A DNA stretch of 64,000 bases from an uncultured Clostridia bacterium (GCA_946407065.1 CAMJMQ010000001.1:1-64000); one strand, 5' to 3'; positions 8,584-16,551 are shown, counted from the first letter of the stretch. Numbers and translations are program-made. Notes: a model not told the origin generated them from the letters alone.

Positions 8584-9126
8584 TTAAACTGCTATCCAAT
8601 ACCGCTTTATTTCTATCCCGTCAACAACAATCGTTTTTTCATAAACACCACCATTTGCAAGTATCGTTTTCTCGCTTGCTTTATTGTCGGAATGACAGGT
8701 GATTAAGAGCTTATCTATCCAAAGTTCTTTGGCATTATTGAGAATGAGTCGCAACATTTCCTTAGCATAACCGTGTCCTCGTTCAGAGGGGCGGACAGTA
8801 TAGCCACAATGACCGCCCCAAGTACCGAGAATAGGATGATTGATATGGTGGCGTAAATCTATAATACCGACAAGCCAATTATCATTCTTGTGTACAGCAA
8901 AGTAGGTGGTTGACGGGACATCAACGCCTGTTTGTTTGTAAGTTGTTTCACTCCTTCTCAACTGACACAATCGTATCCATTCTTCGGCAGAAGCTGCTTC
9001 ATCAAGAGATAAGCAGCCAGCAAATGGACTTTCGCTGTCTTTATCGCAATCAAAAATTTCCTGACGAAATTGCCAAACTTGTTTTGCGTATTCGGGTGTA
9101 GCTTCAATCAAATATATATCAGTCAT
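8584..9126 (-). CDS. GNAT family N-acetyltransferase
   Basis: A 180-residue acetyltransferase of the larger RimJ/L-like subgroup. The core is GHCGYTVRPSERGHGYAKEM followed by LRLILNNAKELWIDKLLITC and KTILANGGVYEK. The pattern V-R-P-S-x-R-G-x-G-Y-A is common in Firmicutes GNATs annotated as streptothricin-like or general acetyltransferases, and the substrate is unknown. Its ATG overlaps the stop of the adenylyltransferase gene by one base (9126), indicating coupling. Confidence 0.88.
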   Translation of the reverse strand: MTDIYLIEATPEYAKQVWQFRQEIFDCDKDSESPFAGCLSLDEAASAEEWIRLCQLRRSETTYKQTGVDVPSTTYFAVHKNDNWLVGIIDLRHHINHPILGTWGGHCGYTVRPSERGHGYAKEMLRLILNNAKELWIDKLLITCHSDNKASEKTILANGGVYEKTIVVDGIEIKRYWIAV

Positions 9127-10001
9127 TAGATATTTATCTCCTTTGCGTCTTTAGGCAAATTCTTTACAGCGTTTAGGAATTTCTTACAGTTTTCCGCTTC
9201 TTTATCATTAAATGGATATTGTAATTCTTCGGCAACCCAAACAGCGGTTTCTTTGAATAAAGAGCACATTTCATCTACCGACTGCCAAATATCATTTATA
9301 TCAGCTCTACAATATGTTCTCAAGTATATTTTCCATTCCTGCTCAGAAAGCCATTTATACATATACTTTGCCGACTTGCCAACGCTGACCGAGTAATCGG
9401 TTATTACGCCAACCTTCCAAGACAACATTTTCTCCAACTGCTTTCTGACAACATAATTCAGCATATCTTGAACATAAGGGATTTCCTCACGCCACAAACC
9501 TTTTGCAACATTGTTTAGGCACCACCAAAACTCTGTGCAAGTGCAAACAAATTGTGATTCCGAGGGTTTAGCTACCCAATACGTCCTATCGGAGGATTCA
9601 GGAATAGTGGGCAAGCAATTATCTTTATCCAATAAAACTTTGCAAAGACTGTCGTCTACTATATTTGCCCTTGCGTGTTCAATGCTTTCAATGTGCAAAT
9701 CAATTCTGTTGCCATCTGTAAACTGCATTAACCAACCGTAGAAATTATCCTTATCGCTTGGATAATCAGGGTGTTCGTCAGGAAATTGCATAAATAAAAT
9801 TTCGCCAAATTGGTTGATCCAATCTTTATCCACGATAAATGGCTTTGTTTCAGTAACTACATATACAACATCATAATCTTGAAAAATATCTTTCGGCACA
9901 TTCGGATTTGTTCTTGAACCATTGAGATAAACGGCTCGTATCCTTTCGTCGCTATGAGCAATGCTTATGATTAAATCATACATTTCTTTTTCCGTTCTCA
10001 T
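9126..10001 (-). CDS. ANT(6)-like aminoglycoside 6-adenylyltransferase
   Basis: A 291-residue protein similar along its length to AadE/ANT(6)-I, the streptomycin nucleotidyltransferases. The start MRTEKEMYDLIISIAHSDER, the nucleotidyltransferase motif LNGSRTNPNVPKDIFQDYDV (G-S-R and D-Y-D), and EFWWCLNNVAKGLWREEIPY with MLSWKVGVITDYSVSVGK all have counterparts in AadE. It likely adenylylates the 6-position of streptomycin, or a related natural aminoglycoside, in the cytoplasm. Similarity by memory is moderate, so this is a chromosomal-type variant rather than a classical aadE allele. It is 2 bp downstream of the nucleoside phosphorylase gene. Confidence 0.85.
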   Translation of the reverse strand: MRTEKEMYDLIISIAHSDERIRAVYLNGSRTNPNVPKDIFQDYDVVYVVTETKPFIVDKDWINQFGEILFMQFPDEHPDYPSDKDNFYGWLMQFTDGNRIDLHIESIEHARANIVDDSLCKVLLDKDNCLPTIPESSDRTYWVAKPSESQFVCTCTEFWWCLNNVAKGLWREEIPYVQDMLNYVVRKQLEKMLSWKVGVITDYSVSVGKSAKYMYKWLSEQEWKIYLRTYCRADINDIWQSVDEMCSLFKETAVWVAEELQYPFNDKEAENCKKFLNAVKNLPKDAKEINI

Positions 10002-10003
10002 AA

Positions 10004-10768
10004 CTAAACCTCCACCGCTGCGTCCATCGCTAAATCCATAGCCAAAGCAAAATGACGATTACCCCAATTTCGTGTGTCGTGTGATTCAATATTTGCTAAT
10101 GAATCCGCAGTGAATAATAATTGACCGAATATGATGTTACGAAATTCTGCACAGGCGGCAAGTGAAGCACACTCCATTTCCACCACGGAACACCCCTCTG
10201 CTTTGCGATACTCTACCATTTCTTTCGTTTCACGGTAAAAGCCGTCTGTAGTCCACGTTTTACACTTTTTGTAGTGAAAACCACGATTATTCAGCACCTC
10301 GGCTATCGCATTTATAGCATTATCATTGAGCGATACTTCCCGTGAAGGCTGCAAATAATGATAGGATGTTCCTTCCTGTCGCAATGCAGAAACAGGAATA
10401 TAAAAGTCACCTTCATTATCAGCGAACAAAGCACCGCAACAACCTGTGGCAATAATCTTTTTCACACCGCCTGCAATCAACTGTTCCATAATTTGAGTTG
10501 CCGCCGCACCGCCTAAGGGAGCCTGACAAACAGCAAGCTCAACACCGTTATGAATCGTTTTATATACAGGAAATAGTTTTGTTATCGTGATGAATTGACC
10601 GATGATTTCGCATTCATTTTCCAACGCATAGTTCTCAACTTCTGTTTCCATAAACAGCATAACCGCTCTTTCGGGAAAATGAAAATCGGTACTGTGACCG
10701 GGCATAATGATTGCGTTGCATTCGGTATCATATTCTAAAATTGGGTAGTCATTTTTAATTAAACTCAT
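10004..10768 (-). CDS. nucleoside phosphorylase (PNP/UDP family)
   Basis: A 254-residue member of the purine nucleoside/uridine phosphorylase-1 family. Seen: AVCQAPLGGAAATQIMEQLI, IIATGCCGALFADNEGDFYI (the glycine-rich phosphate/ribose region), and VVEMECASLAACAEFRNIIF, the M-E-x-E/C-A-A substrate signature, with late Asp (FTADSLANIESHD). It cleaves nucleosides with phosphate in the cytoplasm; base preference is uncertain. Its place in a resistance-type operon is odd for a salvage enzyme, and it might act on nucleoside antibiotics (inference). Confidence 0.85.
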   Translation of the reverse strand: MSLIKNDYPILEYDTECNAIIMPGHSTDFHFPERAVMLFMETEVENYALENECEIIGQFITITKLFPVYKTIHNGVELAVCQAPLGGAAATQIMEQLIAGGVKKIIATGCCGALFADNEGDFYIPVSALRQEGTSYHYLQPSREVSLNDNAINAIAEVLNNRGFHYKKCKTWTTDGFYRETKEMVEYRKAEGCSVVEMECASLAACAEFRNIIFGQLLFTADSLANIESHDTRNWGNRHFALAMDLAMDAAVEV

Positions 10769-10828
10769 AATAACCTCAAAATTTTACTATAATACACAAT
10801 TCTTATGTGCAATAGTTGTGTACTTATA

Positions 10829-11308
10829 TTATATCTTTGACACAATATTAATTACTTTTGTAAAGAAACAATCCGTATCATTAATGTTTTCAAAAAATGG
10901 GATATGGATAAAAATCATTCTTGTTTTTAAATGGTTGTTCTGTATATATGATAATCCGTTATAATAAAGGCAATTACAATATGATGTGCCTGCGTTATGA
11001 GAGATTTTGGATTTAATATCGTTTGATTCAAATAAATCTTGTAATCGCTCACAATCAAAGGCTGTTGCTACAATACTTTCTTTGCTTCTCGCATTTGTTT
11101 CTATATACACTTTGTTTTTTATATTTGGTTTTTGCCCAAAGCTGAAAACATAGTCATATGTACTGTATGCAATCTTTTTGATTAACTTTTCAGAATCCTT
11201 GATCTTGTCGTTGGGTAGAACCAAAGTATCAAACCCATTTGCGTATTTTATAAGCTGTTCTGCCGAGCTACCTCGAAATGCAGTTAATAATACTCTTGAT
11301 TCTATCAT
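10829..11308 (-). CDS. short pyroglutamyl-peptidase (C15)-like protein
   Basis: A 159-residue protein that keeps the landmarks of peptidase family C15. They are an N-terminal LLTAFRGSSAEQLI, VLPNDK, DYVFSFGQKPNIKNKVYIET (where the family has its catalytic Glu region), SHNAGTSYCNCLYYNGL (Cys nucleophile) and RMIFIHIPF (catalytic His). Normal enzymes have about 200-215 residues; here the segment between the Glu and Cys blocks is shortened. Activity is therefore uncertain. It is the first gene of the long minus-strand operon. Confidence 0.7.
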   Translation of the reverse strand: MIESRVLLTAFRGSSAEQLIKYANGFDTLVLPNDKIKDSEKLIKKIAYSTYDYVFSFGQKPNIKNKVYIETNARSKESIVATAFDCERLQDLFESNDIKSKISHNAGTSYCNCLYYNGLSYIQNNHLKTRMIFIHIPFFENINDTDCFFTKVINIVSKI

Positions 11309-11347
11309 AATAACTCTTCTTTCAAAAACTCAAAAAACTATATCTAA

Positions 11348-11376
11348 ATTTTACCACGAAACAAGAAATATGGCAA
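11348..11376 (-). promoter_or_regulatory. promoter of the 9.5-kb modifying-enzyme operon
   Basis: On the minus strand TTGCCA (11371-11376) and TAAAAT (11348-11353) are separated by 17 bp, about 40 bp upstream of the first gene. I found no comparably good promoter inside the cluster, so this may drive most of 11308 to 1736. No operator repeats were seen. Confidence 0.5.
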
Positions 11377-11558
11377 TTGAAATATTAATTAAACACTGGA
11401 CTTTATTGATAACTTGAGGTAAGGAAAGTAAAGACAATGACAGTTTTGAGGATTTATACTACAGTAATATTGCATCGTATGAAGCTCATAATTTCGTACT
11501 AAGGTAGCAACAGAACGCCATACTTCAAAAAATCAAAGACAATCATACAGAATTGATA

Positions 11559-11596
11559 AACCTCGGCGAACGCGACGCGTTTTGCCGAGGTTTTTC
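11559..11596. terminator. bidirectional hairpin terminator
   Basis: AACCTCGGC at 11559 pairs with GCCGAGGTT ending near 11592, followed by T residues on the plus strand and a short T stretch on the minus strand. It lies between the modifying-enzyme operon and the mobilizable element and may end the minus-strand DUF6076 transcript. The remainder of 11400-11850 has no gene; the left end of the element probably lies here but I could not identify it. Confidence 0.5.
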
Positions 11597-11850
11597 ATTA
11601 GCCGTCAGACTTCTGACAGAAGCCATGAGTTTCAAAACCTAACGCGCGAAATTTCGCCCTGTTTAGCACAAATAAAAAGTTCGCAGTTGTACCCGAAGTC
11701 ATGAAACAAAGCCAACACAACCGATTTGTCGCAGTTTGTGGGCGCAAAAAGTCACAAGCTCAGAGTTCATAGAGATTCTTAGCTTGTGCCTTTATTGTTG
11801 ATAGTTCCAACGGTCAAAATCTGATACGCTGTAATCAAAGAATACGGAAT

Positions 11851-13194
11851 TTATTTATCCTTCCTCTTTCTGTTGGGGAAACAGCCCTCAAGCCACTCAA
11901 TGTACTCATCGGGAGTTATATCTCCGGCAGAGCATTCATCACGTTTGACAAGAGCTTCATACTTCCATTTTTTGAAATCATCTTTCTTGATTTGGTTAAC
12001 TTTCACGCGAGCGGAATAACGGCGATAGTATTTTCTGTAGATTGGCAGCGCCTCGTTCTTTTTCATTTTCATTTTATAGTTCTCCTCGGCAGCGAGGTCG
12101 CGGCAGGAACGCAATTCGCCTAAATGAACCCGGTTGCAGTATCGCGCGTCATAGTTGCCCTTATAGGTAAACCACTGTCCGCAACGTTTACAACACTTTA
12201 ATTTGATGTCGTATTCAATCAGCTTGCTAAGCTCAAGCTCCAAGAATTCGTGCAGGCTCTCACAGCGGTAACGGAGAACCGGATTATGATTGAAGTTATG
12301 AAAATATATTAGTGTGGTTGTATCTATACCATGTTCCTGCGCAAAATCAGAAAACGCTGAAAAATCATAATCCGCCTGAGCCTTTTTGTCTCTCATTATC
12401 AACCGCTGCTCTTCGTTGAACTCAACAAAGGGCGGCATGTTGTTTATCTTCCGATAAAGATAATACCGCGCGGAAGGCGTCATATCGCTCAACACTTCAG
12501 AATAATACTTCGTTTCAAAGCAGAACTCCAAAATATCTTGATATTCTTTTTGCAACATTATCAGGTATTTATAATAGTCAAGCATAGCTGACGCTAAATC
12601 CGCATCCTGCGTAATAGCAGGCGGAAACAACGCGGAAGCGGTTGAGCCAAACGCCAAGTGATTAATCAACCACTTATAGTTGCGGTAGATTCGATAACGA
12701 TTAATCATCTCCTGTACTTCATTATCAGCATTTGGTAAATCCATATCTTTATACAAGCAAAGGCATACTTTGACCTCCTCGTACAGCGAGTCGAAATCTG
12801 CATAAACAAATTCAAACAACGCTTCACCCAACGGCAGTGTAACCTTGCTTCCGCTGAGCGGGTTATTTTTCGGCTGTGGTTCAATATCGGGATTGTGATG
12901 ATAGAACATCTTTTCAAATTCATCTCTTTCGGTTGAGTCAACCGGAAAGCGAATACAATCAAGCCATTCCGAATCATCTTCATTTTTGTGCTCCTGCAAG
13001 GAACATACCTGTTCTTTTGCGTTCATGCAAAGCATGATGAATTCATCGTCATTAGATTTCATCAACTCGGTCGAGTTGTTATCCCTATGATACGTAACAT
13101 AAACCATACCATCAGTAAACGCAACATTCTCTGTTCTGGTTCGTTCCAGTAAATACTCTTCATATTCAGATAACTGATAATTTTTTAAATCCAT
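11851..13194 (-). CDS. DUF6076-like protein with C-terminal zinc-binding motif
   Basis: A 447-residue protein starting at the ATG at 13194, six bases after CGAGGT. The N-terminal 300 residues have no recognisable enzyme motif. The C-terminal part contains LKCCKRCGQWFTYKGNYDAR and YCNRVHLGELRSCRD, a Cys-rich treble-clef-like zinc site, then a lysine-rich tail. I recognise it as the type of protein usually labelled DUF6076, which often accompanies relaxase modules in Firmicutes. It is divergent from the RepA gene and shares the intergenic control region; a DNA-binding or regulatory role is plausible. Confidence 0.65.
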   Translation of the reverse strand: MDLKNYQLSEYEEYLLERTRTENVAFTDGMVYVTYHRDNNSTELMKSNDDEFIMLCMNAKEQVCSLQEHKNEDDSEWLDCIRFPVDSTERDEFEKMFYHHNPDIEPQPKNNPLSGSKVTLPLGEALFEFVYADFDSLYEEVKVCLCLYKDMDLPNADNEVQEMINRYRIYRNYKWLINHLAFGSTASALFPPAITQDADLASAMLDYYKYLIMLQKEYQDILEFCFETKYYSEVLSDMTPSARYYLYRKINNMPPFVEFNEEQRLIMRDKKAQADYDFSAFSDFAQEHGIDTTTLIYFHNFNHNPVLRYRCESLHEFLELELSKLIEYDIKLKCCKRCGQWFTYKGNYDARYCNRVHLGELRSCRDLAAEENYKMKMKKNEALPIYRKYYRRYSARVKVNQIKKDDFKKWKYEALVKRDECSAGDITPDEYIEWLEGCFPNRKRKDK

Positions 13195-13250
13195 TTTGAT
13201 ACCTCGTTTTGTACAATCCAAATTTTGCGTTAAATCAACAATCTAACTGA

Positions 13251-13303
13251 GTACAATTTATATTGTACAAAACTATTGCAACTTTGTCAATCGCCGTTAT
13301 AAT
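13251..13303. promoter_or_regulatory. operator-like palindrome and RepA promoter
   Basis: GTACAAT and ATTGTAC arms separated by 4 bp form a palindrome at 13251-13268. Directly next to it on the plus strand lie TTGCAA (13276-13281) and TATAAT (13298-13303) with 16-bp spacing, the likely RepA promoter. The palindrome also lies upstream of the divergent DUF6076-like gene, and half of it recurs (TTGTACAA) near 13209. This looks like an operator for shared control. Confidence 0.5.
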
Positions 13304-13426
13304 AAAAATTGTTAGAACGTTCTGAACTTTATAAAAACGAGGTGAAGTCATATATCTGATTACGATATTATTGATTTAGACATTAGAAAAACATTCAACT
13401 CCATTGACGGAGACACGCTTCTTGAT

Positions 13427-14371
13427 ATGGACTTGCCCGCGACAAAATTTGTGATTAAAGATTTGTTGCCGCAAGGACTTGCTATTATCGGCGGCGCACC
13501 GAAGGTCGGCAAGTCTTGGCTGATGCTCGACTGGTGTGTTCGTATTGCAAAGGGCGAAACGATATGGAACTTTCCTACTACGAAAGGAACAACACTCTAC
13601 GTCAGTCTTGAGGATACCGCAAGCAGGCTGCAGGAAAGACTGCTGTCCGTTACCGACGAGGCTCCCAATGTTTTCTTTACAACATTCAGCTTCAAAATCG
13701 GTGAAGGGATTGAAGAACAAATCGAAAGCTTTGTCACCGACCATCCGGGGACCGCTTTGATTGTCATTGATACGTTCCAGATGATTCGTAACACAGGAAG
13801 CGAGGTCAGTTACGCAAGCGACTATAACGAGATTGAGATTCTTAAAAAGCTCGCGGAAGAATTGAAGATAACAATTCTCCTCGTCCATCATCTGCGCAAG
13901 CAGGGTGACAGCGACCCGTTCAATATGCTCTCAGGCACCAACGGACTTGCCGGTGGTGTGGACACAATGTTTGTTCTCGACAAGAGCAAGCGCTGTTCTA
14001 CAAACGCTACGCTGTACTGCTCGGGGCGCGACATTGAGGACAGAGAAATTGAACTTCGCTTCGACAAGGACAACTGTGTTTGGAATTTCGTTTCCGACAG
14101 CTCGGACAACCCCGAAATGCTGCTGCCGGATGAAATGCAAAAGCTCATTGAGATGATGAAGGAAAACTCTTTCTTCTCCGGAAGTAATTCTGACTTCATT
14201 GAACAGTACAATCAATATACAGGCAGAGAAATCAAAGCCAATTCTCTAAAGCGGATGATGAACCGCTACCGTTCGGAGTTGGAAGATAACAACATTTATT
14301 TTGAGTCATCCAAGCGCAACAACGTCCGCGTTATCGACATCTACTATGAACCGAACACAGACGATTCGTAA
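13427..14371 (+). CDS. RepA-like RecA-fold ATPase
   Basis: An AAA_25/RepA-type ATPase of 314 residues from the first ATG. Walker A is IIGGAPKVGKSW, Walker B ALIVIDTFQMI, and the sensor region ILLVHHLRKQG with SGTNGLAGGVDTMFVLDKS is typical of plasmid RepA helicases. It probably unwinds the element's replication or transfer origin. The open frame continues upstream to 13346, and GAGGTGA is placed correctly for an ATA codon at 13352. That would add about 25 residues (SDYDIIDLDIRKTF...) that look genuine, so the true start may be non-standard. Iteron-like 9-mers follow the stop codon. Confidence 0.88.
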   Translation: MDLPATKFVIKDLLPQGLAIIGGAPKVGKSWLMLDWCVRIAKGETIWNFPTTKGTTLYVSLEDTASRLQERLLSVTDEAPNVFFTTFSFKIGEGIEEQIESFVTDHPGTALIVIDTFQMIRNTGSEVSYASDYNEIEILKKLAEELKITILLVHHLRKQGDSDPFNMLSGTNGLAGGVDTMFVLDKSKRCSTNATLYCSGRDIEDREIELRFDKDNCVWNFVSDSSDNPEMLLPDEMQKLIEMMKENSFFSGSNSDFIEQYNQYTGREIKANSLKRMMNRYRSELEDNNIYFESSKRNNVRVIDIYYEPNTDDS

Positions 14372-14374
14372 AAA

Positions 14375-14455
14375 GTACGATAGGTACGGTATGTACGGTA
14401 TGTACGATATTATACCGCCCTCAACAACATCGTCTTTATCGTCCATATCGTCCGC
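14375..14455. repeat. two sets of tandem 9-bp iterons
   Basis: Four tandem 9-mers run from 14375 to 14410 (GTACGATAG, GTACGGTAT, GTACGGTAT, GTACGATAT). Three tandem 9-mers follow at 14429-14455 (ATCGTCTTT, ATCGTCCAT, ATCGTCCGC). The second set resembles the first in inverted orientation (ACGAT core). Their place just after repA suggests an origin of replication for IME-A. Confidence 0.55.
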
Positions 14456-14540
14456 GGCGAAATTTGCGCACTGTTCGCCCGAATTTAAATGAGTATGCAA
14501 CGCCGGTTTATTTAACGGCAGATTTAACCGCAGGGAAAAT

Positions 14541-14670
14541 TAAATATCTGTAACAAACGAGGGTTAGGGTTACGCAGGTCACAGACTTCGGTCTGTGGCA
14601 AGCATCGCATTCGACTGGTCGCTCAGCGCCCTGCCGATGCAGCTTGGCGGGACACCCGCACCCGTTTGTT
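14541..14670. other. candidate oriT/leader upstream of mob genes
   Basis: Non-coding stretch before mobC. It contains a GGTTAGGGTTACGC sequence, a perfect hairpin CACAGAC-TTCG-GTCTGTG (14580-14597) and a C-rich segment GGGACACCCGCACCCG. Structured DNA directly upstream of the mobC-relaxase pair is where origins of transfer usually lie. No nic site could be assigned. Confidence 0.35.
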
Positions 14671-14687
14671 ACGGCGGAAAGGTTAAT

Positions 14688-15002
14688 ATGAAGAATAGAA
14701 AACTTAGCATCAGAATCAGTGAAGAAGATTTGCGAACGCTTCATCACAAGGCAGATAAAGCCAAACTATCAATAACAGACTACGTTACCAAATGCAGTTT
14801 AGGAAAACAGATTTTTGTTATCAACGGATTAGATGAAGTTATCCGTCAGCAAAAAGCCATCGGCAGAAATCTTAACCAACTTACTACACTCTGTAATATG
14901 GGCAAAGTGAATTGCGTGAATCTGCAATCGTTGGTCGATGAGTACGCTAAACTCAGCCAAACGCTGACCGAGTTGCTTGACCGAAAGAGGTGGTCTGCAT
15001 AG
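14688..15002 (+). CDS. mobC: MobC-like relaxosome protein
   Basis: A 104-residue protein (start ATG 14688 after GGAAAGG). It opens with a ribbon-helix-helix-like MKNRKLSIRISEEDLRTLHH, then HKADKAKLSITDYVTKCSLG, and a helical IRQQKAIGRNLNQLTTLCNM segment. This is the usual composition of Firmicutes MobC accessory proteins that bind oriT and help the relaxase. Its end overlaps the relaxase frame. Confidence 0.8.
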   Translation: MKNRKLSIRISEEDLRTLHHKADKAKLSITDYVTKCSLGKQIFVINGLDEVIRQQKAIGRNLNQLTTLCNMGKVNCVNLQSLVDEYAKLSQTLTELLDRKRWSA

Positions 15003-16342
15003 CGGTTGTAAATTTTATCTCTCGGCAGAAAACACAGACGAGGCAAGGGCTGAAAGCACTGCTCAACTACTGCTCCAAGAATGCAAAAACAAATCACAAC
15101 GGAAGACGGTTGGTGACAGGAATTAACTGTGTAGCACAATCCGCCTACAACGAAATGATGAACACCAAGCTCCGCTTTAAGAAAGCTGACGGACGGATGT
15201 ATTATCATTTGCTCCAATCCTTTCACCCCGATGAAAAACTCACGCCCGAAACCGCGCACGAGATTGCGTTACGTTTCGCGGAGAAACACTTCAAAGGATA
15301 TGAAATTTTAGTTGCTACTCACGTTGACCGCAACCATATTCATTCACATTTCGTTATCAATTCCGTGAACGCCGAGGACGGTTACAAGTACCATCCTGAC
15401 AACAATGAAATTCAAAAACTCCGAGATAATTCGGACAAGCTTTGTCTGGAATACGGACTGTCGGTTATTGAATCCGCTCCGTCAAAAGTCAACGGTATGT
15501 CCTCTCGAGAGTACAGGTCAGCCGATAAAGGTCAGAGCTGGAAGTTGGATTTGGCTATGGCGATTGATGAAGCAATGCACTACGCTGTCAGCCGCGAACA
15601 CTTTATTAAGTTAATGGAGTTGGAAGGTTACAAGGTTAACTGGAGCGATACAAGAAAATATATCACCTACACTTGCCCAAACGGTATGAAGTGCAGGGAC
15701 AACAAACTACACGAGGAAAAATATTTGAAGGAGGCTATGACGAATGAGTTTAGAATCAGGCAGAAAATCACCAAGCGAATTGAAGGCTCAGGCGAAGATG
15801 AATTTAGCGCAGGCGGCTCAGACAGAAACATACGTTTCGATAACGGAGAAGAACTGGCGGGCGCTGATCCAGTCTCAACAGACGCAGATAGAGATGCTCA
15901 GTACAATGATGAACACGATGGAAACGTTGGCGACAAAGGAACAGATGATGGATTTTATGAATCAGCAAATCGACGTCCTTCAGGAGAACGCCAATCAGAC
16001 CGAACAAGCTTTGACGGAGTTTCAGAATACACTTCAGAAACAAGCGGAGCAGATTCAAGCGGCGACCTCAACTTCAGTGGAGAGCTTCCAATCACAGGCT
16101 GGGAAAACGAGCGAGGAATTCTCGAAGAAGCTCTACTTGGCAGCGGAACAGATGAACAGTCACTTGAAGAAAATGACAGCGGTTTCGTTTATCCCAACGA
16201 TTCTCTTAATCATCTGGGAATTGATACGGCATACCTGGTTGCGGACATGATGAATATACTCGACAACGATACCCACACCGAAGATTGTACTACAACGAAA
16301 AAACCGCGCCACGAGCATAAGAACACTCTGGGCGGTATGTAA
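14990..16342 (+). CDS. MobP-type relaxase of IME-A
   Basis: A relaxase/mobilization nuclease. The N-terminal domain has AVVNFISRQKTQTRQGLKAL and the metal-binding triad block THVDRNHIHSHFVINSVN (H-x-D...H-x-H). It nicks oriT and pilots the strand in conjugation, using a helper element. The first 250 residues look conserved. The last 200 are an acidic, Gly/Ser-rich, apparently unstructured tail, and that tail is exactly where another gene lies in a second frame. GTG at 14990 has a poor Shine-Dalgarno; ATA at 14999, overlapping the mobC stop as ATAG, is 8-9 bases after AGAGG and gives the family-typical (M)AVVNF start. Confidence 0.85.
   Translation: MVCIAVVNFISRQKTQTRQGLKALLNYCSKNAKTNHNGRRLVTGINCVAQSAYNEMMNTKLRFKKADGRMYYHLLQSFHPDEKLTPETAHEIALRFAEKHFKGYEILVATHVDRNHIHSHFVINSVNAEDGYKYHPDNNEIQKLRDNSDKLCLEYGLSVIESAPSKVNGMSSREYRSADKGQSWKLDLAMAIDEAMHYAVSREHFIKLMELEGYKVNWSDTRKYITYTCPNGMKCRDNKLHEEKYLKEAMTNEFRIRQKITKRIEGSGEDEFSAGGSDRNIRFDNGEELAGADPVSTDADRDAQYNDEHDGNVGDKGTDDGFYESANRRPSGERQSDRTSFDGVSEYTSETSGADSSGDLNFSGELPITGWENERGILEEALLGSGTDEQSLEENDSGFVYPNDSLNHLGIDTAYLVADMMNILDNDTHTEDCTTTKKPRHEHKNTLGGM
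15744..16250 (+). CDS. nested MobB-like coiled-coil membrane protein
   Basis: A 168-residue frame lying wholly inside the relaxase gene in the +1 frame. It has an ideal ribosome site, AAGGAGG at 15728-15734, nine bases before ATG. The product is polar at the N-terminus (MSLESGRKSPSELKAQAKMN), then a long Gln/Glu-rich coiled coil (about residues 45-135), and ends with a transmembrane segment (AVSFIPTILLIIWELI). This organisation parallels mobB in RSF1010 and mbeB/mbeD in ColE1, which are also nested in relaxase genes. I infer a membrane-associated mobilization accessory protein. The relaxase tail in the same DNA is low-complexity, so selection seems to act on this frame. Confidence 0.7.
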   Translation: MSLESGRKSPSELKAQAKMNLAQAAQTETYVSITEKNWRALIQSQQTQIEMLSTMMNTMETLATKEQMMDFMNQQIDVLQENANQTEQALTEFQNTLQKQAEQIQAATSTSVESFQSQAGKTSEEFSKKLYLAAEQMNSHLKKMTAVSFIPTILLIIWELIRHTWLRT

Positions 16343-16356
16343 TCGGAGAAAAGAAT

Positions 16357-16551
16357 ATGAAAGAAAAATCATATACTACAGAAGAAAGAGAAAACACTCT
16401 CCCAAGCGGTATTCGCTACGCCTACTTCGGCTCGCGCGTTGAAATTGACGGGACAGGTTATCCCGTAGTCGCGGTGATTCCTTTCGGAAGGCTCTGCAGT
16501 CAGCTGCTGACAGCAACGGAAGAACTGAAAAAATTAGTAGCAGGAAAATGA
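16357..16551 (+). CDS. small protein between relaxase and recombinase
   Basis: A 64-residue protein beginning at ATG 16357 after GGAGAAAAG, 14 bp after the relaxase stop. It has a compact, folded-looking sequence (TLPSGIRYAYFGSRVEIDGTG followed by YPVVAVIPFGRLCSQLL). I do not recognise the family. Its position suggests an accessory role in transfer or excision, but there is no direct evidence. Confidence 0.55.
   Translation: MKEKSYTTEERENTLPSGIRYAYFGSRVEIDGTGYPVVAVIPFGRLCSQLLTATEELKKLVAGK

Noticed and set aside
1736..11308. Integron cassette array
   Set aside because: Genes overlap or abut without attC-like palindromes between them and there is no integron integrase nearby.
13313..13322. 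AGAACGTTCT as a LexA box
   Set aside because: It is palindromic but does not match the Gram-positive CGAAC-N4-GTTCG consensus.
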